A DNA stretch of 10,882 nucleotides from CANLBN01 sp047629215 (GTDB taxonomy: Bacteria > Pseudomonadota > Gammaproteobacteria > Pseudomonadales > Cellvibrionaceae). Every line of letters begins with the position of its first letter. The first letter of the stretch is position 1. The position numbers were made by a program, and so were the translations under genes. A model generated the notes under the pieces. That model ran no database searches, was not told where the DNA came from, and saw only the letters and a list, made by a program, of their open reading frames with translations. This document shows, one piece after another, positions 1-7,041 of this stretch. The stretch is taken from NCBI GenBank assembly GCA_047629215.1, contig JBLHWO010000115.1, positions 1 through 10,882 on the forward strand, given 5' to 3'.

Positions 1-2366
1 ACCACTTGACGATCAAGTGGGTCATTGACAATACTCTGAATGAAAAGCCCATCTATTTTAATGTAATCCACATGTAAGTTTTTTAGTTGACCAAAAGAAC
101 TGAAGCCACTGCCAAAATCATCTAAAGCAAAGGAGCAACCTAATTGATGCAACCGGGCAAGTAATTGTTGTGCGGCGTCTAAGTTGGTAATCGCGGTTGT
201 TTCAGTAATCTCGAACGAGAGTTGATGTGGGTCAACACCGTGGTCGTGAATGATGCGCGTAATATCATCAGCTAATGTCGGATCTACTAGAGTCTGCCCA
301 GATAAGTTAATCGCAATGTTATGCTTAAAGCGATGCTGATCTTTTGCTAGCATCGCAATACTTTTTTCAATCACAATTCGGTCGATAGAGGGCATTAAAC
401 TAAAACGTTCGGCGGCACTCAAAAAGGCGCCGGGCAAAAATTGATGACCATTTTCGCCTGCTAGGCGTATGAGCACCTCATACTGAATTTTCTGATCGCC
501 AATTAAACCGTGAAAATTTTCCCATCTTTGCAGAGGGCTCATGCCCTTTATATTCGCTAGTTTAATATCGGAGGAAAATATCGGCTGGAAGACCAATTCA
601 AAACCATCGTTTTCAATGGCATGCCGCAAACGATTTGACCAACCTAAATCGCGGCCCATGTCTCGGCGCTGATTATTATCATCAGTGTAAAGATGGGTCT
701 GGTTACGGCCTTTCTCTTTTGCTAAATGAACCGCGACGTCTGCCTTCGACAAAACCGTACCTGGCGATTTTGCATGCTTGTCGATAATAGCAATACCGAT
801 AGAAGCATTGATGGTGTATTGCTTATCGGCAAAATAGAATTGATGGCCCGCCAATATTTCACAAAAATCATTCGCAGTTTTATTAATTTGTTCGGGCGTC
901 ATGTCACGAAGTATCACCGCAAACTCATCGCCACCCAAGCGCGCTAAGGTATCAAGGCGACGTACCCTCGTACTTAAACGGTGGCTTACTTGAATTAGCA
1001 GTTGATCGCCAGCACTGTGGCCGGCAGTATCGTTAATATACTTAAACTGGTCTAAGTCGATCATCAGCAATGCGCTGCATTTACCTGACTGCGCTATACT
1101 CTGCACTTCTGTGTGTAATTCATCTTCAAAGTAATGGCGATTAAACAACTTTGTTAGAGAATCGTGATTCGCCTGCCAACGCAATTCTTCTTCCATCAGC
1201 TGACGTTCTGCTACATTACGGAAAGCAACAACAGAACCATCGCGACTGTTTTCAATTACCACGGGAAAAAGCGTACCTTCAACCGGGAAGCTTTGTCCGT
1301 CTTGCGTCCAGAAAAAGGTGTTCCAATTTGAGATTCGCTCCCCACTCAAATAGGCACTTGACAAAAAACAATTACTAGGAGATGTAGGGCGATCAATAGT
1401 TAAAGAATGGTGGAATAAGTCGTGTGGGTGTTTGCCAATAATATCGTCATTCGCATCAAACCCAAGAATGCCTTTAGCCACTGGGTTAATAAAGGTTAAC
1501 AAACCTATATTGTCGACACCGTAAACCCCATCACCGACAGAGTTCAACAGCCCTTCTAAGTGAATTCGTTCACGTATAATCTCACGTCGATTGATCACCG
1601 AGCGAGCCATCGACGCAACGCGCGCTAAAAAAAGTTCTTTGGCCTCACTCTTAAACATACACTCTACGGCACCGGCATCTAAAGAGTCACGTATAACCTT
1701 ATCTAAATAGGTACCGGTTAAGATTGAGGTGATAATATGAGACGTGCGTTTGTCTTGGCTTAATCGCCGACATAAAGCGTCACCGGTTTGGCCCGGCATG
1801 AAATAATCAATAATGGCTAAGTCGAAGGAAGTGTCATTGGTCTTATTAAAAGCTTCATCTACGGATTGAGCAGGTTCAACTTCATAACCATGGCTTTTTA
1901 ACAGCTTACTGTAAGTCACTCGAATCGTTGGGGAGTCATCGACTAATAGGATTTTTATGCCCTTTTTACTTTGGGGCAAGCCAAGTTCCGGTTTTAGAGT
2001 ATCTGAGGTGAGAGTGGTTAAACATTCATATAGCTCATCGATAACATCCAATGGCAACAAAGCCGCTTTAGGGCGACGAGTAACCCAAGTTATGCGAGCA
2101 GTGTCAACATCTTCGGTCAGTATAATCACCGCAATATGGTGAAATTCAGGACTCTCTAACAAGACTAATATGTCGTTAATTACAGTCGAGGGGCCAGTGG
2201 GCCAACTCAAAATAACAACTTTTAAGTCTTTACTACGCCGAATGTACGACAGTGCTTCGTGAAAATCCCCCAGCGTATCGGCCTCGACACCTTGGCTTTT
2301 GAGCTGGTGCATAATGCAAAAACGCATAGTGGGTGAATTTTCAACAACAAGAACACGATTAAACAT
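1..2366 (-). CDS. Hybrid REC(degenerate)-REC-PAS-GGDEF-EAL c-di-GMP turnover protein, 3' end outside window
   Basis: Partial gene, 788 codons visible, running off the left edge inside the EAL domain. Reading the minus strand from the ATG at 2366 gives: a receiver-like domain (about 3-115); a second receiver (137-255) with acidic pair D143-D144, phosphoacceptor D187 in IIDYFMPG, T217 and K239; PAS (about 270-385); GGDEF, with GGDEF at 478-482 and an RxxD inhibitory site at 469-472 at the usual spacing; and EAL, with EVL at 630-632, N687, E719, D749-D750 and K770 in place of the usual catalytic set. The protein should therefore be able to make c-di-GMP from GTP and hydrolyse it to pGpG, under phosphorylation and PAS control, probably in the cytoplasm since no membrane segment was seen. 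Which activity dominates cannot be read from sequence. The first receiver lacks its phosphorylation residues. No strong Shine-Dalgarno precedes the start. It lies divergent to a receiver-TPR gene. Confidence 0.93.
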   Translation of the reverse strand, partial: MFNRVLVVENSPTMRFCIMHQLKSQGVEADTLGDFHEALSYIRRSKDLKVVILSWPTGPSTVINDILVLLESPEFHHIAVIILTEDVDTARITWVTRRPKAALLPLDVIDELYECLTTLTSDTLKPELGLPQSKKGIKILLVDDSPTIRVTYSKLLKSHGYEVEPAQSVDEAFNKTNDTSFDLAIIDYFMPGQTGDALCRRLSQDKRTSHIITSILTGTYLDKVIRDSLDAGAVECMFKSEAKELFLARVASMARSVINRREIIRERIHLEGLLNSVGDGVYGVDNIGLLTFINPVAKGILGFDANDDIIGKHPHDLFHHSLTIDRPTSPSNCFLSSAYLSGERISNWNTFFWTQDGQSFPVEGTLFPVVIENSRDGSVVAFRNVAERQLMEEELRWQANHDSLTKLFNRHYFEDELHTEVQSIAQSGKCSALLMIDLDQFKYINDTAGHSAGDQLLIQVSHRLSTRVRRLDTLARLGGDEFAVILRDMTPEQINKTANDFCEILAGHQFYFADKQYTINASIGIAIIDKHAKSPGTVLSKADVAVHLAKEKGRNQTHLYTDDNNQRRDMGRDLGWSNRLRHAIENDGFELVFQPIFSSDIKLANIKGMSPLQRWENFHGLIGDQKIQYEVLIRLAGENGHQFLPGAFLSAAERFSLMPSIDRIVIEKSIAMLAKDQHRFKHNIAINLSGQTLVDPTLADDITRIIHDHGVDPHQLSFEITETTAITNLDAAQQLLARLHQLGCSFALDDFGSGFSSFGQLKNLHVDYIKIDGLFIQSIVNDPLDRQV

Positions 2367-2396
2367 ACTTCAACCCATAAAACAGCACCAAAATTT

Positions 2397-2402
2397 AGTA
2401 TA
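2397..2402 (-). promoter_or_regulatory. -10 box of candidate sigma-S-like promoter for the GGDEF-EAL gene
   Basis: The minus strand reads CTATACTAAA here: -10 TATACT with C just upstream (-13) and an A-run downstream. This resembles the known extended -10 preference of RpoS holoenzyme (CTATACTTAA). No good -35 lies 16-18 nt upstream, which is tolerated at sigma-S promoters. The transcript would start near 2390, about 24 nt before the ATG. Sigma70 could also use it. Confidence 0.4.
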
Positions 2403-2664
2403 GACTAATATCTGGAGAGCACCGGTAACGCTTCTGATTGAGTAGCTGGACTTTAATACGCCGCTTCTCGATGGTGATTATGCCAAGGATAACGAACTAG
2501 CTACATAAACTCTAAACGACGCTTAGCTTCGCGAACGGGCCCCAGGGCAGGTTTGATATTATTCAGCTAGCGTGAGTTCACTTAGTTTAGTGCCCAGAGT
2601 TAATCACCCCTCTCTAATTAATTACCAGACACTCAGTTAATACCACTACGATAGGGTTGGCTGA

Positions 2665-2695
2665 ACTAAAAGTTTAGTGATATTGTTGACAACAA
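2665..2695. promoter_or_regulatory. Two adjacent short dyads, possible operator pair
   Basis: ACTAAA-AG-TTTAGT (2665-2678) and TTGTTG-A-CAACAA (2683-2695) are perfect 6-bp inverted repeats only 4 bp apart, between two divergent genes. The second overlaps a TTGACA hexamer (2686-2691), and a TATATT hexamer follows at 2697-2702. One such dyad in a region this size is not surprising by chance; the pairing makes it worth noting. No regulator is identified. Confidence 0.25.
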
Positions 2696-2755
2696 CTATA
2701 TTTTTTAGGATTTTAGCGACTTTTTAAGCAATCTTTGACGCATTATGATCACAAT

Positions 2756-2784
2756 AGTTAGGCTTACGATAAGTAGGTCTAACT
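2756..2784 (+). promoter_or_regulatory. 12-bp RNA stem-loop upstream of the REC-TPR gene (terminator or attenuator-like)
   Basis: AGTTAGGCTTAC (2756-2767) pairs base for base with GTAGGTCTAACT (2773-2784) around a GATAA loop. Ten pairs are Watson-Crick and two (2762-2778, 2764-2776) are G-U wobbles in plus-strand RNA. On the minus strand those two become A-C mismatches, so the fold favours plus-strand RNA. A TTTT run overlaps and follows the stem (2784-2787). It lies 129 nt before the REC-TPR start codon and could be a weak intrinsic terminator of a short leader or small RNA, an attenuator, or an imperfect operator. Confidence 0.42.
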
Positions 2785-2858
2785 TTTAAAAAATAAATTT
2801 GTCGCTTGTTATAGGTGAATTAATTAGCTAAGTATCCGGCATTACTGAATTTTTTGTT

Positions 2859-2864
2859 TATACT
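2859..2864 (+). promoter_or_regulatory. -10 box of candidate sigma-S-like promoter for the REC-TPR gene
   Basis: TATACT followed directly by TAA gives TATACTTAA, close to the RpoS -10 pattern but with T rather than C at -13. No convincing -35 is placed 16-18 nt upstream. Predicted start near 2871 leaves a leader of about 43 nt. It lies downstream of the 2756-2784 stem-loop, so a transcript from here would not contain that structure. Confidence 0.38.
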
Positions 2865-2913
2865 TAATGCGTTGGCCCCATAAACACCGTAGACAAAAAA
2901 GTAAAAAATATCG

Positions 2914-4581
2914 ATGAGCAGCCCTGCACTACAACAAATTGACATTATAAAAATCTACGAAAAGAAGCGTTGTCTAATCGTTGATGACATCACAGAAGTA
3001 AGAGCAGCTTATAAGCGTATGCTGCGTTCTTTTGGTGCCGTAGATATCGATACCGCCGCCACGGGCGATCAAGCTATGCAGATGTGCGAGGCCCGTCAAT
3101 ACGGCATGATTATTTGTGACTATAATCTTGACGAATCAAAAGATGGTCAACAAGTACTAGAAGAGCTGCGTCATATGCAGCTGCTTAAATATACCTCTCT
3201 CTTCATCATCATTACGGCTGAAACCTCTAGGGAGATGGTTCTGGGTGCAATTGAAAATCAGCCCGATGATTACATCACTAAACCTATCTCTCAAAAAATG
3301 ATGCGCTCGCGCTTAGACCGAGCGCTAATGAAACACGAAGAGCTCTACCAAATAAAATCCGCTATGGACACTAAAAACTATGGCCGAGCCATTCGTTTGT
3401 GTGATGAGAAGATTAAAGCAGGTAGCCGCTATCGCTGGGAGTGTGTCCGCTATAAGGCTCAACTCTATTGGATAATGGGTGATCTTGAAGCCACGCGGAA
3501 TATTTACGAAGAAGCATTGGAAGAAAAAGAATTTATTTGGGCAAAAATCGGTTTAGCTAAAACCTTAATTTCCACAGAACAGTACGATAATATTGAGCCA
3601 ATTTTAAAAGGTATTTTACGGGACGATCATCGTTATATCGAGGCTCACGATAGTTTATCAGAGTTTTATGAAAAAACTCGGCAACATAAAAAGGCTCAAG
3701 ATTCTACTCAAACCGCAACACAGCTATCGCCTAAATCTATTTTACGTCACCGCCGTTTAGCTGAGCTAGCGGAAAAAAATCAAGATGACGAAACCTGCTT
3801 GAAAGCATACGAAGAAGCTATACGCTGGAATTACAATTCATGTCATGCAGAACCGGAAGATTATTTAAGTCTTGCCAGACAAACAGTAAGCGTAACCAAA
3901 GGCCGAAAGGATCGCGATGCTGTTGATAAATCAAAGAAGGCGCTAAATTTATTAGAAAGAATGACAAGGCGTTTCCCTGAGCGAAAAAATAAAGTGAAGT
4001 CGGGCTTAATTGAGGCCCAATTATATTCGAATCAAGGTAAGGATAACTTTGCAAAATCAGCCTTGGATTTAGCAGAAAAAGAATACGATTTATTAGAGCC
4101 AAAAGAAATGGACGCTCGCTTAGATTACGCACAGTCTCAATTAATGTGTGGCGATCGAAAAAAAGCCTACAAAGAATTACATTTACTATCAAAAGAATGT
4201 AAAAACGATAAGAGGATTTTAGAGAAGGTCGATAAGATTAGTGATGAGCCAATTACGGTTGCTGGCAAGCAGTGCGCGGCGGATTTATCGCGTTCTGGGA
4301 TCGAAGCCTATCAGCGTAAAGACTACGATACCTCGCTACTCATTTTTAAAGATGCTTTAAAAATGTTTCCTAACCATACGGGCGTAAATTTAAATATGGT
4401 TCAGGTTGCTTTAGCTAAAACTGATGCGGAGGGTCAATCTAAGGAGCTTTATGATTGTTGTAAAAAATGTCTACTTAGAGTAGATAGTTTAGAGCAAGGA
4501 AATAAACAATACGAGCGATTTAAGTTTTTACACAATCAGTATCAAACCATTTACGAAGACTTCATAAAACAAAAATGTTAA
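2914..4581 (+). CDS. Receiver-TPR response regulator without DNA-binding output
   Basis: 555 residues. The N-terminal receiver (about 18-138) is complete: acidic pair D24-D25, phosphoacceptor D69 in IICDYNL, T101 and K123-P124. The rest is helical with tetratricopeptide-type repeats, clearest at about 174-305 and again at 456-488 (pattern GIEAYQRKDYDTSLLIFKDA). There is no DNA-binding, GGDEF, EAL or phosphatase domain, so the output is presumably protein-protein contact through the TPR arm after phosphorylation. Receiver-TPR proteins are widespread in gammaproteobacteria but poorly characterised, and I do not know this one's partner. It has no signal peptide. Upstream bases 2895-2913 are A-rich with no real Shine-Dalgarno; the start is supported because the receiver begins shortly after it. 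Its divergent neighbour is a c-di-GMP protein, so a shared pathway is possible but unproven. It ends 21 bp from the convergent aroE. Confidence 0.9.
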   Translation: MSSPALQQIDIIKIYEKKRCLIVDDITEVRAAYKRMLRSFGAVDIDTAATGDQAMQMCEARQYGMIICDYNLDESKDGQQVLEELRHMQLLKYTSLFIIITAETSREMVLGAIENQPDDYITKPISQKMMRSRLDRALMKHEELYQIKSAMDTKNYGRAIRLCDEKIKAGSRYRWECVRYKAQLYWIMGDLEATRNIYEEALEEKEFIWAKIGLAKTLISTEQYDNIEPILKGILRDDHRYIEAHDSLSEFYEKTRQHKKAQDSTQTATQLSPKSILRHRRLAELAEKNQDDETCLKAYEEAIRWNYNSCHAEPEDYLSLARQTVSVTKGRKDRDAVDKSKKALNLLERMTRRFPERKNKVKSGLIEAQLYSNQGKDNFAKSALDLAEKEYDLLEPKEMDARLDYAQSQLMCGDRKKAYKELHLLSKECKNDKRILEKVDKISDEPITVAGKQCAADLSRSGIEAYQRKDYDTSLLIFKDALKMFPNHTGVNLNMVQVALAKTDAEGQSKELYDCCKKCLLRVDSLEQGNKQYERFKFLHNQYQTIYEDFIKQKC

Positions 4582-4602
4582 GGTGGGTTTAATAGTACTT
4601 CA

Positions 4603-5433
4603 TTAAAGCATTTTTCGTACATGTTTAATAACATCAACAGTGTATGGTTTAACTTTTCGCCAAATAAAAAAAGATTCTGCCCCCTGACACACTAACATCC
4701 CCAGTCCATCACTCAGTTTTTTACAACCATTTTGCTTCGCCCATTTTAAAAAAGGGGTTAACTCTTTACTGTACATCATATCGTAGCAATAAGCGTCACT
4801 TAGAATGATATTGTTGGGTAAAGGCGGCAAATCCCCTGTTAGGCTAGCTGAAGTGCCATTTATAATAATATCAAATGATTTGTTCTCCAAGTCAGAAAAT
4901 GAACAAGTATCTATAGGGAAAACATCATTAAATTCTTGGGATAACGAGACGGCTTTTTCGAGTGTACGATTAACAATAGTGATAGATTTAGGTTCTTGTT
5001 CTATGAAAGGCTCAAGAACACCTCGGACGGCACCACCAGCACCAACGATTAATATGGTTTTGTCTTTAAGCGACCACATTAAATTATGAGTCATATCATT
5101 CACTAGGCCAACACCATCGGTATTATCACCAATAATATTTTTATTGTGATCTAAAAAAAGAGTGTTAACAGCGCCAGCACGTTTAGCGCGAGGAGTTAAA
5201 GTTTTAGCGTAGTTAAAAGCATCCATTTTAAAAGGAACCGTAATGTTTAATCCTAAACCTCCGTTAGCAAAAAAAGCATTTGCAACATCGGTAAATTGAT
5301 CTACACCGACACACTGAGAGTCATAGATAAGCTGCTGTTGTGTTTCAGCAGCAAAGGCTTTATGAAGAATCGGAGACTTGGAGTGAGCGATAGGGTTACC
5401 AAAAACAGCATAACGATCAATAGCACCATTCAT
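4603..5433 (-). CDS. aroE: Shikimate dehydrogenase (NADP+)
   Basis: 276 residues, near the usual 272 of E. coli AroE. It reduces 3-dehydroshikimate to shikimate with NADPH in aromatic amino acid synthesis, in the cytosol. Substrate-site residues are visible: the SxS pair in NPIAHSKSP (13-21), K69 in NITVPFK, N90, D106 in NTDG, and Q250 in GLGMLVCQGA. The NADP-binding loop GAGGAVRG (131-138) and the NRT motif (155-157), typical of NADP selectivity, are present. The ATG directly abuts the hemF stop (TAAATG, no gap), so translation is probably coupled; a GGAG inside the hemF end lies 11 nt upstream. The hemF-aroE pairing matches Pseudomonas gene order. The gene ends 21 bp from the convergent receiver-TPR gene with no clear terminator between them. 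Confidence 0.97.
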   Translation of the reverse strand: MNGAIDRYAVFGNPIAHSKSPILHKAFAAETQQQLIYDSQCVGVDQFTDVANAFFANGGLGLNITVPFKMDAFNYAKTLTPRAKRAGAVNTLFLDHNKNIIGDNTDGVGLVNDMTHNLMWSLKDKTILIVGAGGAVRGVLEPFIEQEPKSITIVNRTLEKAVSLSQEFNDVFPIDTCSFSDLENKSFDIIINGTSASLTGDLPPLPNNIILSDAYCYDMMYSKELTPFLKWAKQNGCKKLSDGLGMLVCQGAESFFIWRKVKPYTVDVIKHVRKML

Positions 5434-6354
5434 TTAGCGTGATACTCCGAGCCAATCTTGAGCAGGTAAAAACGTTTTGGTTAGCTCTTCCTCTGCAGAG
5501 CCTGATTCTGGGTGATAATCATATTCCCATCGAACCAGGGGAGGTAGTGACATTAAAATTGATTCTGTTCTACCCCCTGTTTGTAAACCAAATAAGGTGC
5601 CTCGATCGAAAACTAAATTAAACTCCACATAGCGGCCGCGACGATAAAGTTGAAATTGACGTTCTTTTTCCTTGTACATCTTATTTTTTTGTTTTTCGAT
5701 AATAGGGATATATGCATTGGTAAAACTGTCGCCAATCGTTTTTAAAAACCCAAAGCTTTTGTCAAAACCTAGCTCATTAAAATCATCAAAAAATAAACCA
5801 CCAATACCACGAGCTTCATTGCGGTGCTTTAAATAAAAATATTCATCACACCACGTTTTGAAACGGGAGTAATATTCATCGCCAAAAAAATCACAGGCAT
5901 TTTTGGCGGTTTGGTGCCAGTGAATACAATCTTCCTCATCGCCATAGCAAGGGGTTAAATCATAGCCGCCACCAAACCACCAAATGGCTTTCTCACCTTC
6001 TTTTTCGGCAATAAAAAAACGAACATTCATGTGGCTCGTTGGAATATAAGGGTTGAGGGGATGAATAACTAATGAAACGCCCATCGCCTCAAACTGTCTG
6101 CCTGCTAATTCTGGTCGGTGGGCAGTCGCCGATGCGGGCATTTGAGAGCCGTAAACATGAGAAAAATTAACCCCACCCTTTTCAATAATACCACCGTCGA
6201 CTAAGACACGAGAGCGGCCACCGCCACCTTCGGAGCGTAACCACGAATCTTCTATAAACGTTTGTTTACCGTCAACTGTGGCTAACTTTTCACAAATACT
6301 ATCTTGTAAAGAAAGTAAATACTCTTTTACTGCTTGTTTATCCGGTTTGCTCAT
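5434..6354 (-). CDS. hemF: Oxygen-dependent coproporphyrinogen III oxidase
   Basis: 306 residues against about 299 in E. coli. It converts coproporphyrinogen III to protoporphyrinogen IX using O2 in heme synthesis, as a soluble dimer. Family signatures run the full length: GGGGRSRVL (43-51), GVNFSHVYG (61-69), HPLNPYIPTSHMNVRFF (98-114, H108 matching the essential histidine), WWFGGGYDLTPCY (125-137), EARGIGGLFFDDF (180-192), and RYVEFNLVFDRGT then GLQTGGRTESILMSLPP (241-272). No damage is seen. It implies aerobic or microaerobic heme synthesis. No good Shine-Dalgarno is seen; the minus strand reads ATGTCATTATGAGC, where a three-codon frame ends on a TGA overlapping the hemF ATG. A promoter of good quality lies in the 80-nt gap upstream. 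Confidence 0.98.
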   Translation of the reverse strand: MSKPDKQAVKEYLLSLQDSICEKLATVDGKQTFIEDSWLRSEGGGGRSRVLVDGGIIEKGGVNFSHVYGSQMPASATAHRPELAGRQFEAMGVSLVIHPLNPYIPTSHMNVRFFIAEKEGEKAIWWFGGGYDLTPCYGDEEDCIHWHQTAKNACDFFGDEYYSRFKTWCDEYFYLKHRNEARGIGGLFFDDFNELGFDKSFGFLKTIGDSFTNAYIPIIEKQKNKMYKEKERQFQLYRRGRYVEFNLVFDRGTLFGLQTGGRTESILMSLPPLVRWEYDYHPESGSAEEELTKTFLPAQDWLGVSR

Positions 6355-6395
6355 AATGACATGTTGATAATTAAAAAAAGGTAAGTGTAAGCTAA

Positions 6396-6424
6396 TTTAT
6401 CTATGAGATTTTGTTTTTGGTCAA
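6396..6424 (-). promoter_or_regulatory. Candidate sigma70 promoter for hemF-aroE
   Basis: On the minus strand, -35 TTGACC (6419-6424, 5 of 6 consensus) and -10 GATAAA (6396-6401, 4 of 6) are separated by exactly 17 bp. Transcription would start near 6389, leaving a leader of about 35 nt before the hemF ATG. This would let hemF-aroE be expressed apart from the upstream dprA-tsaC genes. Confidence 0.5.
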
Positions 6425-6434
6425 AAATAGGTGA

Positions 6435-7010
6435 TTATGACCTGATAACAGATGCTGATAAAAGATCAATAATATCAGATGGGCGCTCGCGTTTGCCGAC
6501 AATCCCTTTTGTTATATAACTAAGGTGGGATGAGCGACCAAAATAACGCTCTACTTGCCAGCGATATTTAGCGGCAGGTTTCCCTTGAGGGTTTGCCGAT
6601 GTGGATACGATCGGACCACCATAAGCTTTGCACAAGCTTTGCACTAATGGGTGGTCACTAACACGGACAGCTACACCAGAATGATTGCCGCAAACCCAGT
6701 AAGGAACGCTAGCATTATTAGGTACTATCCAGGTTGTAGGCCCGGGCCAGCTCGCTTCCATTCGAGAGCGCTGATCGATCGATAGCGTGCTAAGAACAAA
6801 GTCGAGTTGACGGGTCTCGCTAGCAATAAGTATAAGTCCCTTATCAACTGAGCGACCCTTAAGTTCAAGGATTTTATAGACGGCATCAACATCGAAGGGG
6901 TCGCAACCTAAACCCCAGACAGCCTCAGTAGGATAGGCAATCACCTCGCCTCGATGTAGCGTATTAACAGCAAGACGAACATAGGGGGGGGTAGGCCGGT
7001 AATTGAGCAT
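6435..7010 (-). CDS. tsaC: Threonylcarbamoyl-AMP synthase (Sua5/YrdC/TsaC family)
   Basis: 191 residues, matching the short TsaC form (E. coli 190) rather than the longer Sua5. It makes threonylcarbamoyl-AMP from threonine, bicarbonate and ATP, the first step of t6A modification at position 37 of ANN-decoding tRNAs; transfer is then done by TsaBDE, encoded elsewhere. Visible motifs are YPTEAVWGLGCDP (26-38), the basic KxR with GLILIA (51-63), SWPGPTTWIVP (87-97) and STSAN (136-140). It lies 31 nt after dprA, a common adjacency, and probably shares its transcript. No Shine-Dalgarno is evident. Codons near the start contain a run of eight C on the coding strand (6984-6991). Confidence 0.96.
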   Translation of the reverse strand: MLNYRPTPPYVRLAVNTLHRGEVIAYPTEAVWGLGCDPFDVDAVYKILELKGRSVDKGLILIASETRQLDFVLSTLSIDQRSRMEASWPGPTTWIVPNNASVPYWVCGNHSGVAVRVSDHPLVQSLCKAYGGPIVSTSANPQGKPAAKYRWQVERYFGRSSHLSYITKGIVGKRERPSDIIDLLSASVIRS

Positions 7011-7041
7011 AGTAAAAATCAGGCATTAATTGTTGAATGTG

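Larger units (their letters stand above)
2367..2913. other. 547-bp intergenic region between divergent signalling genes
   Basis: No credible coding sequence was recognised. The region is AT-rich and holds likely promoters for both flanking genes near their starts, two adjacent dyads (2665-2678 and 2683-2695) and a plus-strand stem-loop (2756-2784). It is long compared with the 0-80 nt gaps within the operon further along, so it may hold extra regulation or a small RNA. The stretch 2403-2660 shows nothing I can name. Confidence 0.6.

Noticed and set aside
726..1378. Plus-strand open frames of 73 and 75 codons at 726-947 and 1151-1378
   Set aside because: Antisense to the PAS and GGDEF coding region, whose motifs clearly define the true frame.
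2584..2679. Nine-base direct repeat AGTTTAGTG at 2584-2592 and 2671-2679
   Set aside because: A 9-mer repeat within about 550 bp is roughly an even-odds chance event; no third copy was seen.
2686..2691. TTGACA as a -35 box
   Set aside because: No hexamer at 15-19 bp downstream matches TATAAT at more than about 3 of 6 bases, so no promoter was called from it.
3818..4192. 124-codon open frame on the minus strand
   Set aside because: Lies wholly antisense within the receiver-TPR gene, with no recognisable domain or ribosome binding site; a shadow frame.
4582..4602. Bidirectional terminator between the convergent REC-TPR and aroE genes
   Set aside because: The 21-bp gap contains no stem of useful length; termination must occur inside the opposing genes or depend on Rho.
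4805..5089. 94-codon plus-strand open frame inside aroE
   Set aside because: Antisense to conserved aroE coding sequence, including the NADP loop; no independent support.
6424..6443. AGGT/ACCT stem around the tsaC stop followed by ATTTTT on the minus strand, as a terminator
   Set aside because: Only four base pairs with a seven-base loop; too weak to call.
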